Shown here: piece after piece, positions 7,968-17,684 of the stretch | How positions within the stretch are numbered: the first letter of the stretch is position 1 | Layout of the letters: each line of letters starts with the position of its first letter | Origin: Prado023 sp963818445 | GTDB taxonomy: Bacteria; Actinomycetota; Actinomycetes; S36-B12; CAIYMF01 | Assembly: GCA_963818445.1 (NCBI GenBank) | Contig: CAWFSG010000007.1 | Location: 62,001 to 126,000 of the forward strand | Reading direction: 5' to 3' | Length of the DNA: 64,000 nucleotides | Notes under the pieces: generated by a model | The model's database searches: none | What the model saw: only the letters and a program-made list of their open reading frames with translations | What the model was told of the DNA's origin: nothing | Program-made: the position numbers and the translations under genes

Positions 7968-9671
7968 TCAGCGGCGCGGGTCGATCACGTCGGCGACCAG
8001 CTGGACGAGCGCCCCGAGCTTGGCCTGGATGCCCTCCGCGGCGGGCCGTGCGACCCACGCGGCAGAGATCGCGGGGAGCTGGCCTGCGACCACCGGCTCC
8101 GATGCCAGCAGCAACTCGCCCTCGGGCAGGTCGATCGCGGCCCCGGACAGGTTCACGATCACCCGCACCGTGCCGTCGCCGCCGACCATGTCGAACGCGA
8201 TCAGGTCGGCGGCCTCGTCCGGGGACGACACCCAGCGCAGCTCGCCGCGCCCCAGGGCCGGGCTCGTGCGGCGCAACGCCAGCGCCGAGCGGTAGAGGCT
8301 GAGCATGGAGTCGCCACTGGCCCGCTGGGAGGCCACGGACAGCGCCGCCCACTCCTTGGGGATCGGCAGCCACGGCTTGGAGCGCGACCGGGTGAACCCG
8401 AGGTTCGCCCCAGTGGTCCACGGCATCGGCACCCGGCATCCGTCGCGGCCGCGGACCGTGTGCCCGCTGCGCTCCCAGATCGGGTCCTGCAGGACCTCGT
8501 CGGGCAGGTCGTCGACGTTGGGAAGGCCCAACTCCTGGCCGTTGTAGATGTAGGCCGCGCCCGGCAGGGCGAGCAGGACGAGGGCGAGGGCCCGGGCCCG
8601 ACGGGTGCCCAGCTCGAGGTCGACCTCCTGGAAGACCCCGGAGGCCATCGTCCCCGGCACGTAGGCGCCGGTGAGCACCGCGTTCTGGCCCAGGCGGGAC
8701 ACCGAGCGCGGGGTGTCGTGGTTGTCGGTCACCCACGTCGTCGGCGCCCCCACGCCGGCGTTGGCAGCCAGGGAGGAGTCGATGGCCGCGCGCAGCCCGG
8801 GACCGTCGAACCCGGCGTGCACGAAGCGGAAGTTGAACGCCAGGTGCATCTCGTCGGGCCGGATGAACAGCGCCACGATGTCGTCCTCGGCGCCGGTCTC
8901 GATCACGGCCATCCGGTCGCCGGGGTACTCGTCCATCACCCGGCGGAACTCCCGGTAGACCTCGTGCACGGGGCTGTCGTCGCCCTTGGGGATGATCGGA
9001 TCACCGGTCGCGGTGTCGGGGAACGTGTCGTCCTTCATCAGGGCGTCGGAGACGTCGATCCGGAATCCGTCGGCGCCCCGGTCCATCCAGAAGCGCAGGA
9101 CGCTGACGAACTCCTCCACCACCTCGGGGTTGCGCCAGTTCAGGTCGGGCTGCTCGGAGGCGAACAGGTGGTAGTACCACTGCCCCGGTGAGCCGTCGGG
9201 CTCCTCGACCCGGGTCCACGAGGGGCCGCCGAACACCGACTTCCAGTTGTTCGGCGGCTCGTCGCCGCCCGGTCCGCGGCCGTCGCGGAAGAGGTAGCGG
9301 TCACGCTCGGGGGATCCGCGACCGGCGGCCACGGCGGCCTGGAACCACGCGTGCTGGTCCGAGGTGTGGTTGGGAACGAAGTCCAGGGTCACCTTGATGC
9401 CGTAGTCGTGCGCGGTGGCGATCAGCTCGTCCATGTCGTCCAGTGACCCGAAGAGGTCGTCGATGTCGCGGTAGTCGCTGATGTCGTAGCCGTGGTCGAC
9501 CTGGGGGCTGGCGAAGCACGGGCTGAGCCAGAGGGCGTCGATCCCGAGCTCGGCGAGGTAGCCCATGCGTGCGGTGATGCCGGCGAGGTCACCCATCCCG
9601 TCGCCGTCGCCGTCGGCGAACGAGCGGGGGTAGATCTGGTAGATCACGGCGTCGCGCCACCACTGGGTCAT
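7968..9671 (-). CDS. GH13 alpha-glucosidase (oligo-1,6-glucosidase/trehalose-related subfamily)
   Basis: 567 residues starting MTQWWRDAVIYQIYPRSF, the hallmark start of the oligo-1,6-glucosidase-like GH13 group. Motifs in order: region I DFVPNHTSDQH, the WWFxxN-like NNWKSVFGGPSW block, region II GFRIDVSDALMKD with nucleophile Asp, acid/base Glu in AVIETGAE, and region IV TWVTDNHDTPRS. YIYNGQELGLPNV and a C-terminal beta domain follow. Cytoplasmic, no signal peptide. It would release glucose from imported alpha-glucosides. Transcribed convergently with the ABC-2 exporter and divergently from ppdK. Confidence 0.9.
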   Translation of the reverse strand: MTQWWRDAVIYQIYPRSFADGDGDGMGDLAGITARMGYLAELGIDALWLSPCFASPQVDHGYDISDYRDIDDLFGSLDDMDELIATAHDYGIKVTLDFVPNHTSDQHAWFQAAVAAGRGSPERDRYLFRDGRGPGGDEPPNNWKSVFGGPSWTRVEEPDGSPGQWYYHLFASEQPDLNWRNPEVVEEFVSVLRFWMDRGADGFRIDVSDALMKDDTFPDTATGDPIIPKGDDSPVHEVYREFRRVMDEYPGDRMAVIETGAEDDIVALFIRPDEMHLAFNFRFVHAGFDGPGLRAAIDSSLAANAGVGAPTTWVTDNHDTPRSVSRLGQNAVLTGAYVPGTMASGVFQEVDLELGTRRARALALVLLALPGAAYIYNGQELGLPNVDDLPDEVLQDPIWERSGHTVRGRDGCRVPMPWTTGANLGFTRSRSKPWLPIPKEWAALSVASQRASGDSMLSLYRSALALRRTSPALGRGELRWVSSPDEAADLIAFDMVGGDGTVRVIVNLSGAAIDLPEGELLLASEPVVAGQLPAISAAWVARPAAEGIQAKLGALVQLVADVIDPRR

Positions 9672-9836
9672 GACCCGAGGCTAGGCCAGGAGAGCCCGGG
9701 GTATCGCGGCGTCGGTGGCGCCACAGCGCGACCACGGACGCAGGTGTGCGGGCGTCACGCTCACCGGACAGTCGCGCGCCGCCCGGGGGTAGGCTTGCGC
9801 GCGTTCTCACCCACGATCCCAGGAGGATCCACACAC

Positions 9837-12530
9837 ATGCGTTATGTCTACGACTTCGCCGAGGGCGACAAGGACAAGAAGGACCTGCTCGGAGGAAAGG
9901 GCGCCAACCTCTCCGAGATGATCAAGATCGGCCTGAACGTCCCGCCGGGCTTCACCGTGACCACGGATGCCTGCCGCGCCTACCTGAACGGTGGTGCGGT
10001 TCCCCCCGAGATGGCTGAGCAGGTCACCGAGCAGCTGGCCAGCCTCGAGGCCAAGATCGGGCGCACGCTGGGTGATCCGGCGAACCCGCTGCTGGTCTCC
10101 GTGCGCTCCGGTGCCAAGTTCTCGATGCCCGGCATGATGGAGACGGTGCTCAACATCGGCATGAGCGACGCATCCGTCGCCGGCCTCACCGAGTTCTCGA
10201 AGGACGAGCGCTTCGCGTGGGACTCCTACCGCCGCCTCATCCAGATGTTCGGCAAGACGGTGCTCGGCATCGAGGGCCACTTCTTCGAGCAGGCCATCGA
10301 CCAGGCCAAGACCGACGCGGGCGTGGCCACGGACGTCGAGCTGGGCGTCCCCGAGCTGCAGGCCCTGGTCGCGACCTACAAGGGCATCGTCAAGGAGCAC
10401 GCGGGCATCGACTTCCCGCAGGATCCCCGCGAGCAGCTCGACCGTGCGATCAAGGCCGTGTTCGACTCGTGGAACACCGACCGCGCGATGCTGTACCGCC
10501 GCCAGGAGCGCATCCCCGCCGACCTGGGCACCGCGGTCAACGTGCAGGCCATGGTCTTCGGCAACGTCGGTGACGACTCCGGCACGGGCGTGGCGTTCAC
10601 CCGTGACCCCGCCACCGGCGCGACCGGCCACTACGGCGACTACCTGCCCGACGCACAGGGCGAGGACGTCGTCTCCGGCGTGCGCAACACGCTGACCCTC
10701 GACGACATGGGCCGCCTGGACCCTGAGGCCCACGCCCAACTGCTGGCGAACATGGATGCCCTCGAGGCGCACTACAAGGACCTGTGCGACATCGAGTTCA
10801 CCGTCGAGCGCGGGCAGCTGTACATGCTGCAGACCCGCGTCGGGAAGCGCACCGCCGGTGCGGCCTTCCGGATCGCGACCCAGCTGGCCGACGAGGGCGT
10901 CATCGACATGGACGAGGCCGTGCGCCGCGTGTCGGGCGCCCAGCTCGTGCAGCTGATGTTCCCGCACTTCGACCACTCCGGGGACCGCAAGATCGTGGCC
11001 AAGGGCATCGCTGCCTCGCCCGGTGCGGCTGTCGGCACGGTCGTGTTCGACTCCGAGACCGCCGTGGCCAAGGCCGCCGAGGGCATCGACACCATCCTGA
11101 TCCGCCGGGAGACCACCCCCGACGACCTCGCGGGCATGGTCGCCGCTGCCGGCATCCTGACCAGCCGCGGCGGCAAGACCTCGCACGCTGCGGTCGTCGC
11201 CCGCGGCATGGGCAAGACCGCGGTCTGCGGCACCGAGGAGCTCACGGTCGACACCCACGGCAAGATCGCGACCGCCCCCGGCGGTGTGGTCATCCGCGAG
11301 GGTGACGCGGTGTCCATCGACGGCGCCACTGGCGAGGTCTTCCTCGGCCGGGTGCCGGTCATCCCCTCGCCGGTCGTGCAGTACTTCGAGGGCGACCTGT
11401 CCCCGGAGTACGGCGACGACCTGGTCAAGGCTGTCCACCGCATCGTGACCCACGCTGACAACGTGCGCCGCCTGGCGGTGCGCACCAACGCCGACACCCC
11501 CGAGGACGCCGCGCGCGCCCGCCGGATGGGCGCCCAGGGCATCGGGCTGTGCCGCACCGAGCACATGTTCCTCGGCGACCGCAAGCAGTACGTCGAGCGG
11601 CTGATCCTGGCCGAGTCCGACGAGGAGAAGGAGGCCTCATTGGCCGCGCTCCTCCCGCTGCAGCGCGGGGACTTCGAGGAGATCCTCGAGGCCATGGACG
11701 GTCTGCCGGTGACCATCCGCCTGCTCGACCCGCCGCTGCACGAGTTCCTGCCCGACCTGACCACCCTCGCGGTGGCCGTGGCCCGGGCTGAGGACGCCGG
11801 GTCGGTCACCGAGAACGACCTGCGGATGCTGGCCGCTGTCGAGCGCCTGCACGAGTCCAACCCGATGCTGGGCCTGCGCGGCGTGCGCCTCGGCCTGGTG
11901 ATCCCGGGCCTGTTCGCGCTGCAGGTGCGTGCCATCGCTGAGGCCGCGGCTGCGCGCAAGAAGGTCGGTGGCGACCCGCGCGCGGAGATCATGATCCCGC
12001 TCGTCGGCGCGGTCCAGGAGCTCGAGCTCATCAAGGACGAGGCCGAGCAGGTCATCGCCGAGGTGGCAGCCGAGACCGGCAGTGAGCTGGAGTTCCAGAT
12101 CGGCACCATGATCGAGCTGCCGCGTGCAGCGATGACCGCCGACCAGATCGCTGAGGCTGCGGAGTTCTTCTCCTTCGGCACCAACGACCTGACCCAGACG
12201 ACGTGGGGCTTCAGCCGCGACGACGTCGAGGGCGCGTTCTTCACCACCTACCTGGAGAAGGGCGTGTTCGGCGTCTCGCCGTTCGAGTCGATCGACCGTG
12301 ACGGCGTCGGAGCCCTGGTCCGCGTGGCCGTGGAGAAGGGCCGGGCCACCCGCCCGAACATCAAGCTGGGCGTCTGCGGCGAGCATGGCGGCGACCCGGA
12401 GTCGGTGCACTTCTTCGACGAGGTCGGCCTGGACTATGTGTCCTGCTCGCCGTTCCGCGTCCCGATCGCCCGGCTGGAGGCAGGTCGCGCGTCGTTGATG
12501 CGTGAAGGTGGCGGCAGCGACAGCCGCTGA
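9837..12530 (+). CDS. ppdK: Pyruvate, phosphate dikinase
   Basis: 897 residues; interconverts pyruvate + ATP + Pi with PEP + AMP + PPi, linking glycolysis and gluconeogenesis. ATG 9837 is preceded by AGGAGG at 9821-9826; the long open extension upstream is spurious. N-terminal ATP-grasp domain (LLGGKGANLSEM, SVRSGAKFSMPGMM), swivelling phosphohistidine domain with GGKTSHAAVVARGMG containing the catalytic His, then the PEP-binding barrel (GIGLCRTEHMF, IMIPLVGA, FGTNDLTQ) and the C-terminal GVCGEHGG with the catalytic Cys. Full length and intact. A strong hairpin terminator follows. Confidence 0.97.
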   Translation: MRYVYDFAEGDKDKKDLLGGKGANLSEMIKIGLNVPPGFTVTTDACRAYLNGGAVPPEMAEQVTEQLASLEAKIGRTLGDPANPLLVSVRSGAKFSMPGMMETVLNIGMSDASVAGLTEFSKDERFAWDSYRRLIQMFGKTVLGIEGHFFEQAIDQAKTDAGVATDVELGVPELQALVATYKGIVKEHAGIDFPQDPREQLDRAIKAVFDSWNTDRAMLYRRQERIPADLGTAVNVQAMVFGNVGDDSGTGVAFTRDPATGATGHYGDYLPDAQGEDVVSGVRNTLTLDDMGRLDPEAHAQLLANMDALEAHYKDLCDIEFTVERGQLYMLQTRVGKRTAGAAFRIATQLADEGVIDMDEAVRRVSGAQLVQLMFPHFDHSGDRKIVAKGIAASPGAAVGTVVFDSETAVAKAAEGIDTILIRRETTPDDLAGMVAAAGILTSRGGKTSHAAVVARGMGKTAVCGTEELTVDTHGKIATAPGGVVIREGDAVSIDGATGEVFLGRVPVIPSPVVQYFEGDLSPEYGDDLVKAVHRIVTHADNVRRLAVRTNADTPEDAARARRMGAQGIGLCRTEHMFLGDRKQYVERLILAESDEEKEASLAALLPLQRGDFEEILEAMDGLPVTIRLLDPPLHEFLPDLTTLAVAVARAEDAGSVTENDLRMLAAVERLHESNPMLGLRGVRLGLVIPGLFALQVRAIAEAAAARKKVGGDPRAEIMIPLVGAVQELELIKDEAEQVIAEVAAETGSELEFQIGTMIELPRAAMTADQIAEAAEFFSFGTNDLTQTTWGFSRDDVEGAFFTTYLEKGVFGVSPFESIDRDGVGALVRVAVEKGRATRPNIKLGVCGEHGGDPESVHFFDEVGLDYVSCSPFRVPIARLEAGRASLMREGGGSDSR

Positions 12531-12542
12531 CGTCCGCTCGTC

Positions 12543-12583
12543 CCGGTGGCGCCGGTCCCCTTCGCGGGGGTCGGCGCCACCGG
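12543..12583. terminator. Bidirectional terminator hairpin between ppdK and dgt
   Basis: CCGGTGGCGCC (12543-12553) pairs exactly with GGCGCCACCGG (12573-12583). Inside, a CCCC stretch can pair with GGGG around a TTCGC loop. It sits 12 bases after the ppdK stop and just before the stop of the convergent dgt gene, so it probably serves both. No strong U tract, as is common in high-GC actinobacteria. Confidence 0.8.
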
Positions 12584-12595
12584 CATGTCCGCTGG

Positions 12596-13846
12596 TCAGC
12601 GGCAGTGGCGCTTGTGCCAGGTGACGACCGAGATGTCGGTCAGGCTGGCCACCTGGTCGACGACCACGCGCAGTCGCGCTGAGTCGTCGGGGGCGCTCTC
12701 CCAGGTGGGCCGGAAGTGCGGTTCGAGGGTTTGCGGGGCCGAGGCTGACAGGGCGCCCACCAGCTCGGCGATCATCGAGCGCTGGCGCTCGTAGGAGCGC
12801 TTCGAGCCGCTGCGCTGCATCACGAACAGGTTGGCGATGCCCTTGAGGACCCCCACCTCGTGACGGACGTCGGCTGGCACCTCGAGGGATCCGGCGTACC
12901 TGGTCAGCTGGGCCTGCGGGTGCGCCGCGCGCGTTGCGGCTTCAGCAGCGGCGGTGAACCGGCCGATCAGCTGGCTCGTGAGGTCCTTGAGCGCGGCCAG
13001 GTCGCGCAGGCTCCCGGTGTAGTGCGAGTACCCGGTGGGCCAGGCGGGGGACCCGACGAGTCGATCCAGGGCGGCGGCCAGGTCGGCCGGATCCGTGCCC
13101 GGCAGGTAGGTCCGGGCGACCAGCTCACAGATCGCCGTCGAGGTGTTGGGGTCCTGCAGCGCCGTCAGGTCGATGAGCCCGGCGTGGATCCCGTCCTCCA
13201 CATCGTGGACGCTGTACGCGACGTCGTCGGCCCAGTCCATGACCTGGGCCTCGAAGGACCGACGCTGCGCCGGGGCGCCCTCCCGCATCCAGCCGAACAC
13301 CGGCAGGTCCTCGTCGTACACGCCGAACTTGCGGGTGTCCGGGGTGCGGGGCCAGGGGTACTTCGTCGCGGCGTCCAGTGCTGCCCGGGTGAGGTTCAGT
13401 CCCACCGAGCGCTCGTGGCCGAGGCGCTCCGGATCGCCGAACGCCTTAGCCTCCAGTCGCGTCAGGATCCGCAGGGTCTGGGCATTGCCCTCGAAGCCGC
13501 CGATGTCCGCGCAGATCGCGTCGAGCGCGTCCTCGCCGTTGTGGCCGAAGGGGGGGTGGCCGAGGTCGTGGGCAAGGCAGGCCGCTTCCACGAGGTCGGC
13601 GTCACAGCCCAGGGCGGCGCCCAGCTCGCGCCCCACCTGGGCGACCTCCAGCGAGTGCGTCATCCGGGTCCGGGGGAAGTCGCCCTCGCCGGCGATCATC
13701 ACCTGGGTCTTGGCGGCCAGTCGCCGCCAGGCGGCGCAATGCAGGACGCGGGCGCGGTCGCGCGCGAACGCCGTGCGGGTGGGGCGCTTGGGTGGCTCAT
13801 CGGACCAGCGCTGCTCATCGGCGAGGGAGTAACCGGGCACTGGCAC
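12596..13846 (-). CDS. dgt: Deoxyguanosinetriphosphate triphosphohydrolase-like HD-domain protein
   Basis: About 416 residues; the family hydrolyses dNTPs to deoxynucleoside and triphosphate and may tune dNTP pools. The proposed GTG start gives VPVPGYSLADEQRW. An upstream in-frame ATG (MRPADSYGGG) is possible, and the start is uncertain. HD metal-site motifs are present: RMTHSLEVAQVGRE and ACLAHDLGHPPFGHNGE, then VMDWADDVAYSVHDVEDG with the fourth ligand. Sits upstream of dnaG on the opposite strand, a common actinobacterial arrangement (dusB, ppdK, dgt, dnaG). Confidence 0.9.
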   Translation of the reverse strand: MPVPGYSLADEQRWSDEPPKRPTRTAFARDRARVLHCAAWRRLAAKTQVMIAGEGDFPRTRMTHSLEVAQVGRELGAALGCDADLVEAACLAHDLGHPPFGHNGEDALDAICADIGGFEGNAQTLRILTRLEAKAFGDPERLGHERSVGLNLTRAALDAATKYPWPRTPDTRKFGVYDEDLPVFGWMREGAPAQRRSFEAQVMDWADDVAYSVHDVEDGIHAGLIDLTALQDPNTSTAICELVARTYLPGTDPADLAAALDRLVGSPAWPTGYSHYTGSLRDLAALKDLTSQLIGRFTAAAEAATRAAHPQAQLTRYAGSLEVPADVRHEVGVLKGIANLFVMQRSGSKRSYERQRSMIAELVGALSASAPQTLEPHFRPTWESAPDDSARLRVVVDQVASLTDISVVTWHKRHCR

Positions 13847-13949
13847 GCCCCCACCGTAGGAGTCCGCGGGGCGCATCGCCAACGCGGGGATGCCCATGTG
13901 GTTGGGGGTTTCCCGCGCTGGCCCGGGTGACGCCCGGAGCGTGGTGGGG

Positions 13950-14597
13950 CTAGCGGTCGAACCAGACCGTGATGAGTCCGGCGGACTCGCGCAGCAGGTA
14001 CTCGCTGGTGACGGTGGTCCCCGGGCCCTCGGAGGTGGCCGAGACGTGGGCGTCGAGCCCGAACTGGCTGGCAAGGGCGTGGGCACGTGCGGAGTGCGCC
14101 GGGTCCGTGACGAGCGTGACGGAGTTCAGGCCCTCGGACTTCACGATCGCGGCGACCGCCTTCATCGACTCCTCGGTGTTCTCACCGAACGGCAGGGCGA
14201 TGATCTGGGCGCGGCGCATGCCGTCGGCGACGAGCTCCTCCTTGCCCGTCTGGGCCTCGGAGGTGATGTCGCCCGGCTGGAACCCGCCGACGGTGATGAC
14301 CCGGTCGCTGACGCCGGCGGTCACCAGCTCGTGGGCGTGGGCCAGACGGTTGGCCAGGACCGGGGACGGCGCACCCTGGTACTGCGCGGCTCCGAGGACG
14401 ACGATGGCGTCGGTGGGCGTCCGGTCATCGACGCCCGACCAGCGCAGCACGTCGGCGACGGCCCCGGCGGGGACGGCGGCCGAGACAGCGGCCACGGTCA
14501 TCACGAGGGCGACGAAGCGGCGGCGGGCACGCGTGCGTCGGGAGCGGTCGGGCCGCCCGGGACTCCACTCGAGGAGGAGCGCGGCGGGGGCTGTCAT
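13950..14597 (-). CDS. YdcF/SanA-type (DUF218) membrane-anchored protein
   Basis: 215 residues; ATG preceded by GGAGGA. A basic N-terminus is followed by one membrane-spanning signal anchor (VALVMTVAAVSAAVPAGAVADVL, about residues 29-51). The remainder is the DUF218 Rossmann-like domain: DAIVVLGAAQYQGAPSPVLANRL near the start, ITVGGFQPGD, and ALPFGENTEESMKA, the conserved loop of the family. Predicted to lie outside the membrane. YdcF/SanA relatives are linked to envelope integrity and vancomycin sensitivity, but the biochemical role is unknown. Confidence 0.85.
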   Translation of the reverse strand: MTAPAALLLEWSPGRPDRSRRTRARRRFVALVMTVAAVSAAVPAGAVADVLRWSGVDDRTPTDAIVVLGAAQYQGAPSPVLANRLAHAHELVTAGVSDRVITVGGFQPGDITSEAQTGKEELVADGMRRAQIIALPFGENTEESMKAVAAIVKSEGLNSVTLVTDPAHSARAHALASQFGLDAHVSATSEGPGTTVTSEYLLRESAGLITVWFDR

Positions 14598-14731
14598 GGG
14601 TGAATCCTCCCACGCGGCAGGAGCGGCGGACCGGTGCGACGCGTTCGCGCTGGGGTGAATCAGCCGCCTGCGACTGTCGGTGGCGCGGGTGCGTTCGGCC
14701 GGTGTCGGCGGGCGTCCCTAGGATGCGCACC

Positions 14732-16657
14732 ATGGCCGGTCGCGTGCGCACTGAGGACGTGGCGCTGGTCCGCGAGCGGGTGCGGGTCGATGCGGTGATC
14801 GGCGAGGTCGTGACGTTGCGCTCGGCCGGCGCTGGGTCGCTCAAGGGCCTGTGCCCGTTCCACGACGAGCGCTCGCCGAGCTTCCACGTGACCCCGGCGC
14901 GCGGCCTGTACTACTGCTTCGGGTGCGGTGAGGGCGGCGATGTCGTCGACTTCCTGATGAAGCACGACCACCTGACGTTCACCGAGGCCATCGAGAAGCT
15001 CGCCGATCGCGCGGGGGTGACCCTGCGCTACGAGGACGGAGTCGGTCCCAGTCGTACCGGGCCGAACCGTCAGCGCCTGGCCCAGGCGAACAAGATCGCG
15101 GCCGCCTACTACGTGCGGGCGCTGGCCTCGCCCGAGGCCTCGATCGGGCGGCAGTTCCTGAGCGAGCGCGGGTTCGACGCCGCAGCGTGCGAGCACTTCG
15201 GTGTGGGCTTCGCCCCCAAGTCGTGGGACGGGCTGCTCGGGCACCTGCGCTCGGCCGGCTTCACCGACGCGGAGATCCTGGCGGCGGGCCTTGTCTCGCA
15301 GGGCCAGCGCGGCACCTACGACAGGTTCCGGGGCCGGCTCGTCTGGCCCATCCGCGACGCCTCCGGGGACGTCCTGGGGTTCGGCGCCCGCAAGTTGTTC
15401 GACGACGACGAGGGCCCCAAGTACCTGAACACGCCGGAGACGGCGCTGTACAAGAAGTCCCACGTCCTCTACGGGATCGACCTTGCGCGGCGCGACATCG
15501 GCAAGCTCAAGCAGGTGGTGGTCGTCGAGGGGTACACCGACGTGATGGCTGCGCACCTCGCTGGCGTGACGACTGCCGTGGCCACCTGCGGGACGGCCTT
15601 CGGCCCCGACCACGCGTCCTTGCTGCGCCGCTACCTGATGGACGACGACACGTTCGGTGGCGAGGTCGTGTTCACGTTCGACGGCGACGCCGCGGGCCAG
15701 AAGGCCGCGCTTCGGGCCTTCGAGGGCGACCAGCGCTTCGTCGCCCAGACGTTCGTGGCGATCTCCCCGGACAACATGGACCCCTGCGAGCTGCGCCTGG
15801 CCAGCGGCGATGCGGCGGTGCGCGAGTTGGTGGCCTCGCGGACGCCTCTGTTCGCGTTCGCGATCCGCTCGGCGGTGGCCGGGTTCGACCTCACCACGGC
15901 CGAGGGGCGGGTTGCGGCCGTGCGCAAGGCGGCTCCGTTGGTGGCCCGGATCCGCGACGCCGCGCTGCGCCCGGAGTACTCCCGGCTGCTGTCGGGCTGG
16001 GTCGGGGTTCCCGAGGGCGACGTCCGCGCGGCGGTGAAGGCGGCGGGGCGCGCTGGGGCCACGGCTGCACGGGCGGGCGGGTCGGCGGGCGGCGGGGCGA
16101 CAGCAGAGCACCGGGCTCCCAGCGAGGGCGGCGACGAGCCCGTCACTGTTGCCACCCCCGAGCGCGCCCCGCGACCGAACCCGCGTGACCCGGGCCTGTT
16201 CGTGGAGCGTGAGTCGTTGAAGTGCGTGCTGCAGGTGCCGAACCTGGTCGGCGACTGGTTCGACTCCGTCCAGGCGGGTTCCTTCCGGCACCCGCGCTAC
16301 GCCGAGGTGCATCAGGCGCTCGTGGCAGCGGGTGGGCCGGGCGGGCGCACCGGCGGGCAGGAGTGGATGGACGCGGTGATGACAGCCTGCCCGGACGACA
16401 CCGTCCGCGACCTCGTCCGCGAGCTCGCGGTCGAGCCGCTGGTGACCTCCGGGGAGCCCACAGGACGCTACGCGACATCCATCGTCGCCCGACTGCTCTC
16501 CGACGAGGCGGGCCGGCGGATGGCGGACCTCAAGCGGGAGCTGGGGCAGCTCGACCAGATCGGCCAGGCCGACCAGGCGGCCGCGGTCTTCGCCGACGTG
16601 ATGGCCCTGGAGGCATACCGCCGGGAGCTCGCCCAGGTGGGGCAGGCCGAGGACTGA
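14732..16657 (+). CDS. dnaG: DNA primase
   Basis: 641 residues; makes RNA primers for replication. ATG 14732 (MAGRVRTEDVALVRERV) is chosen; an ATG three codons upstream is equally possible. The CHC2 zinc finger is complete (CPFHDERSPSFHV, YYCFGCGEGGDV). The TOPRIM core has the catalytic Glu in VVVEGYTDVMAAH and the metal Asp pair in FTFDGDAAGQKA. A linker rich in Ala/Gly (about residues 450-490) leads to the C-terminal helicase-interaction domain. Intact. The stop overlaps the next gene's start as TGATG, so the two are translationally coupled. Confidence 0.96.
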   Translation: MAGRVRTEDVALVRERVRVDAVIGEVVTLRSAGAGSLKGLCPFHDERSPSFHVTPARGLYYCFGCGEGGDVVDFLMKHDHLTFTEAIEKLADRAGVTLRYEDGVGPSRTGPNRQRLAQANKIAAAYYVRALASPEASIGRQFLSERGFDAAACEHFGVGFAPKSWDGLLGHLRSAGFTDAEILAAGLVSQGQRGTYDRFRGRLVWPIRDASGDVLGFGARKLFDDDEGPKYLNTPETALYKKSHVLYGIDLARRDIGKLKQVVVVEGYTDVMAAHLAGVTTAVATCGTAFGPDHASLLRRYLMDDDTFGGEVVFTFDGDAAGQKAALRAFEGDQRFVAQTFVAISPDNMDPCELRLASGDAAVRELVASRTPLFAFAIRSAVAGFDLTTAEGRVAAVRKAAPLVARIRDAALRPEYSRLLSGWVGVPEGDVRAAVKAAGRAGATAARAGGSAGGGATAEHRAPSEGGDEPVTVATPERAPRPNPRDPGLFVERESLKCVLQVPNLVGDWFDSVQAGSFRHPRYAEVHQALVAAGGPGGRTGGQEWMDAVMTACPDDTVRDLVRELAVEPLVTSGEPTGRYATSIVARLLSDEAGRRMADLKRELGQLDQIGQADQAAAVFADVMALEAYRRELAQVGQAED

Positions 16658-17160
16658 TGCGCTGGCGTCGTGAGGTGGACCCACGGGTGGCCGAGGTGCT
16701 CGCGGGCGTGCCCGGGGAGCGGCTGTTGGCGTGGGGCGAGCTCGTCGACGGGCAGGTCGTGGTCTGCACGGACCTGGCGATCCACATGCCCGAGGACGGC
16801 CGGGTCCCCTGGGATCTCGTGGTCAGGGGTGCGTGGTCCGAGGAGTTCCTCGACCTCGTCGTGCAGGCCGCCCCGGGTGCTGCGAGCCAGCAGCTTCGGC
16901 TGCGGTTCGACGAGCCGGGGCAGGTCCCCTCAGTCGTGAAGGAACGAGTGCAGTGGACCGTGGTCGCCTCGAACCCTGCGGAGTTGGTCCATCCCGATGG
17001 CCAGATGGGGTGGGCCATGCTCAACGCGCGCCGCTCGCCGGAGACCGGTGAGGTCAGGTGGGCCGTCGTCTTCGACCCGGCCATCGACCCCCGTGACCCC
17101 GGCTGGCGGGCGGCGGCCGATGCGGCGCTGGTCGAGCTGCGGGGGCAGCTGGGGGTGTGA
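16657..17160 (+). CDS. Conserved hypothetical protein coupled to dnaG
   Basis: 167 residues, starting MRWRREVDPRVAEVLAGVPGERLLAWGEL; the ATG overlaps the dnaG stop (TGATG). No membrane segment, signal or catalytic motif. Alternating short hydrophobic stretches (DGQVVVCTDLAIHMP, VRWAVVFDPAID) suggest a compact beta-rich cytoplasmic fold. Actinobacterial genomes commonly carry a protein of this size directly after dnaG, which supports it being real. Function is unknown. Confidence 0.8.
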   Translation: MRWRREVDPRVAEVLAGVPGERLLAWGELVDGQVVVCTDLAIHMPEDGRVPWDLVVRGAWSEEFLDLVVQAAPGAASQQLRLRFDEPGQVPSVVKERVQWTVVASNPAELVHPDGQMGWAMLNARRSPETGEVRWAVVFDPAIDPRDPGWRAAADAALVELRGQLGV

Positions 17161-17245
17161 GGTCCCGGTCGGGTGGACCGCCGACTCCCGGGGCGGCTGC
17201 GGTTTGGGCGGCAAGGGCCGGGGTTGCTATCCTTCTGGCGTTCGA

Positions 17246-17318
17246 TCCCCCATAGCTCAATTGGCAGAGCGTTCGGCTGTTAACCGATAGGTTTCTGGTT
17301 CGAGTCCAGATGGGGGAG
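17246..17318 (+). tRNA. tRNA-Asn (anticodon GTT)
   Basis: Acceptor stem TCCCCCA pairs with TGGGGGA; D-arm TAGCTCAATTGGCAGAGC; anticodon stem-loop CGGCTGTTAACCG with GTT; T-arm with GGTTCGAGTCC. Discriminator base G. CCA is not encoded (GCATCC follows). The gene is followed by a strong hairpin and a decayed integrase, so it has probably served as an attachment site. Confidence 0.95.
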
Positions 17319-17591
17319 CATCCAAGCAGGTCAGAGGCCGGTTTCCCCTGTCGGGAGCCGGCCTCTGCCGCGCTCGGGGGCAGTTCTGGGGGCAATTCAG
17401 CGACCGTGGATTCCAGGCGAACGCCTGTGCGACCACGTCGAGGGCTGCCCGCTTCTGGTCCGCGTTGACGTGCGCGTAGGTGTCCGCCGTGAGCAGTCGG
17501 GTGGATCCGTGCCCGAGTCGGGGACCGTGCGCGAGGCCTTGACCCGTAGCCGCACCTGCGCGTCGCCGAGGCGCGCGGGCGCGACGTCATG
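17257..17591 (-). pseudogene. Tyrosine integrase remnant next to tRNA-Asn
   Basis: The minus strand reads LGHGSTRLLTADTYAHVNAD followed by QKRAALDVVAQAFAWNP (about 17395-17517), the typical end of an actinophage or ICE tyrosine recombinase including the box with the catalytic His and Tyr. Upstream, in a shifted frame, HDVAPARLGDAQVRL at 17545-17591 looks like a degraded HDLRH block. Nothing recognisable of the integrase lies beyond about 17591. The C-terminal frame runs on into the tRNA and ends at the TGA at 17259-17257. The rest of the element appears lost. Confidence 0.75.
17332..17367 (+). terminator. Hairpin terminator after tRNA-Asn
   Basis: CAGAGGCCGG (17332-17341) pairs exactly with CCGGCCTCTG (17358-17367), with a partly self-complementary 16-base loop. 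It lies 13 bases after the tRNA. No U tract, but position and strength fit transcript termination or 3'-end formation. Confidence 0.65.
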
Positions 17592-17684
17592 GGCGACCGG
17601 GGCTGGGATAACCGGGCTGCCCGCGGGTACTCACCGAGTGTGGCGCGGGCCTGAAGGACACCCCGAGGTGGTGGAGGCCGTCGA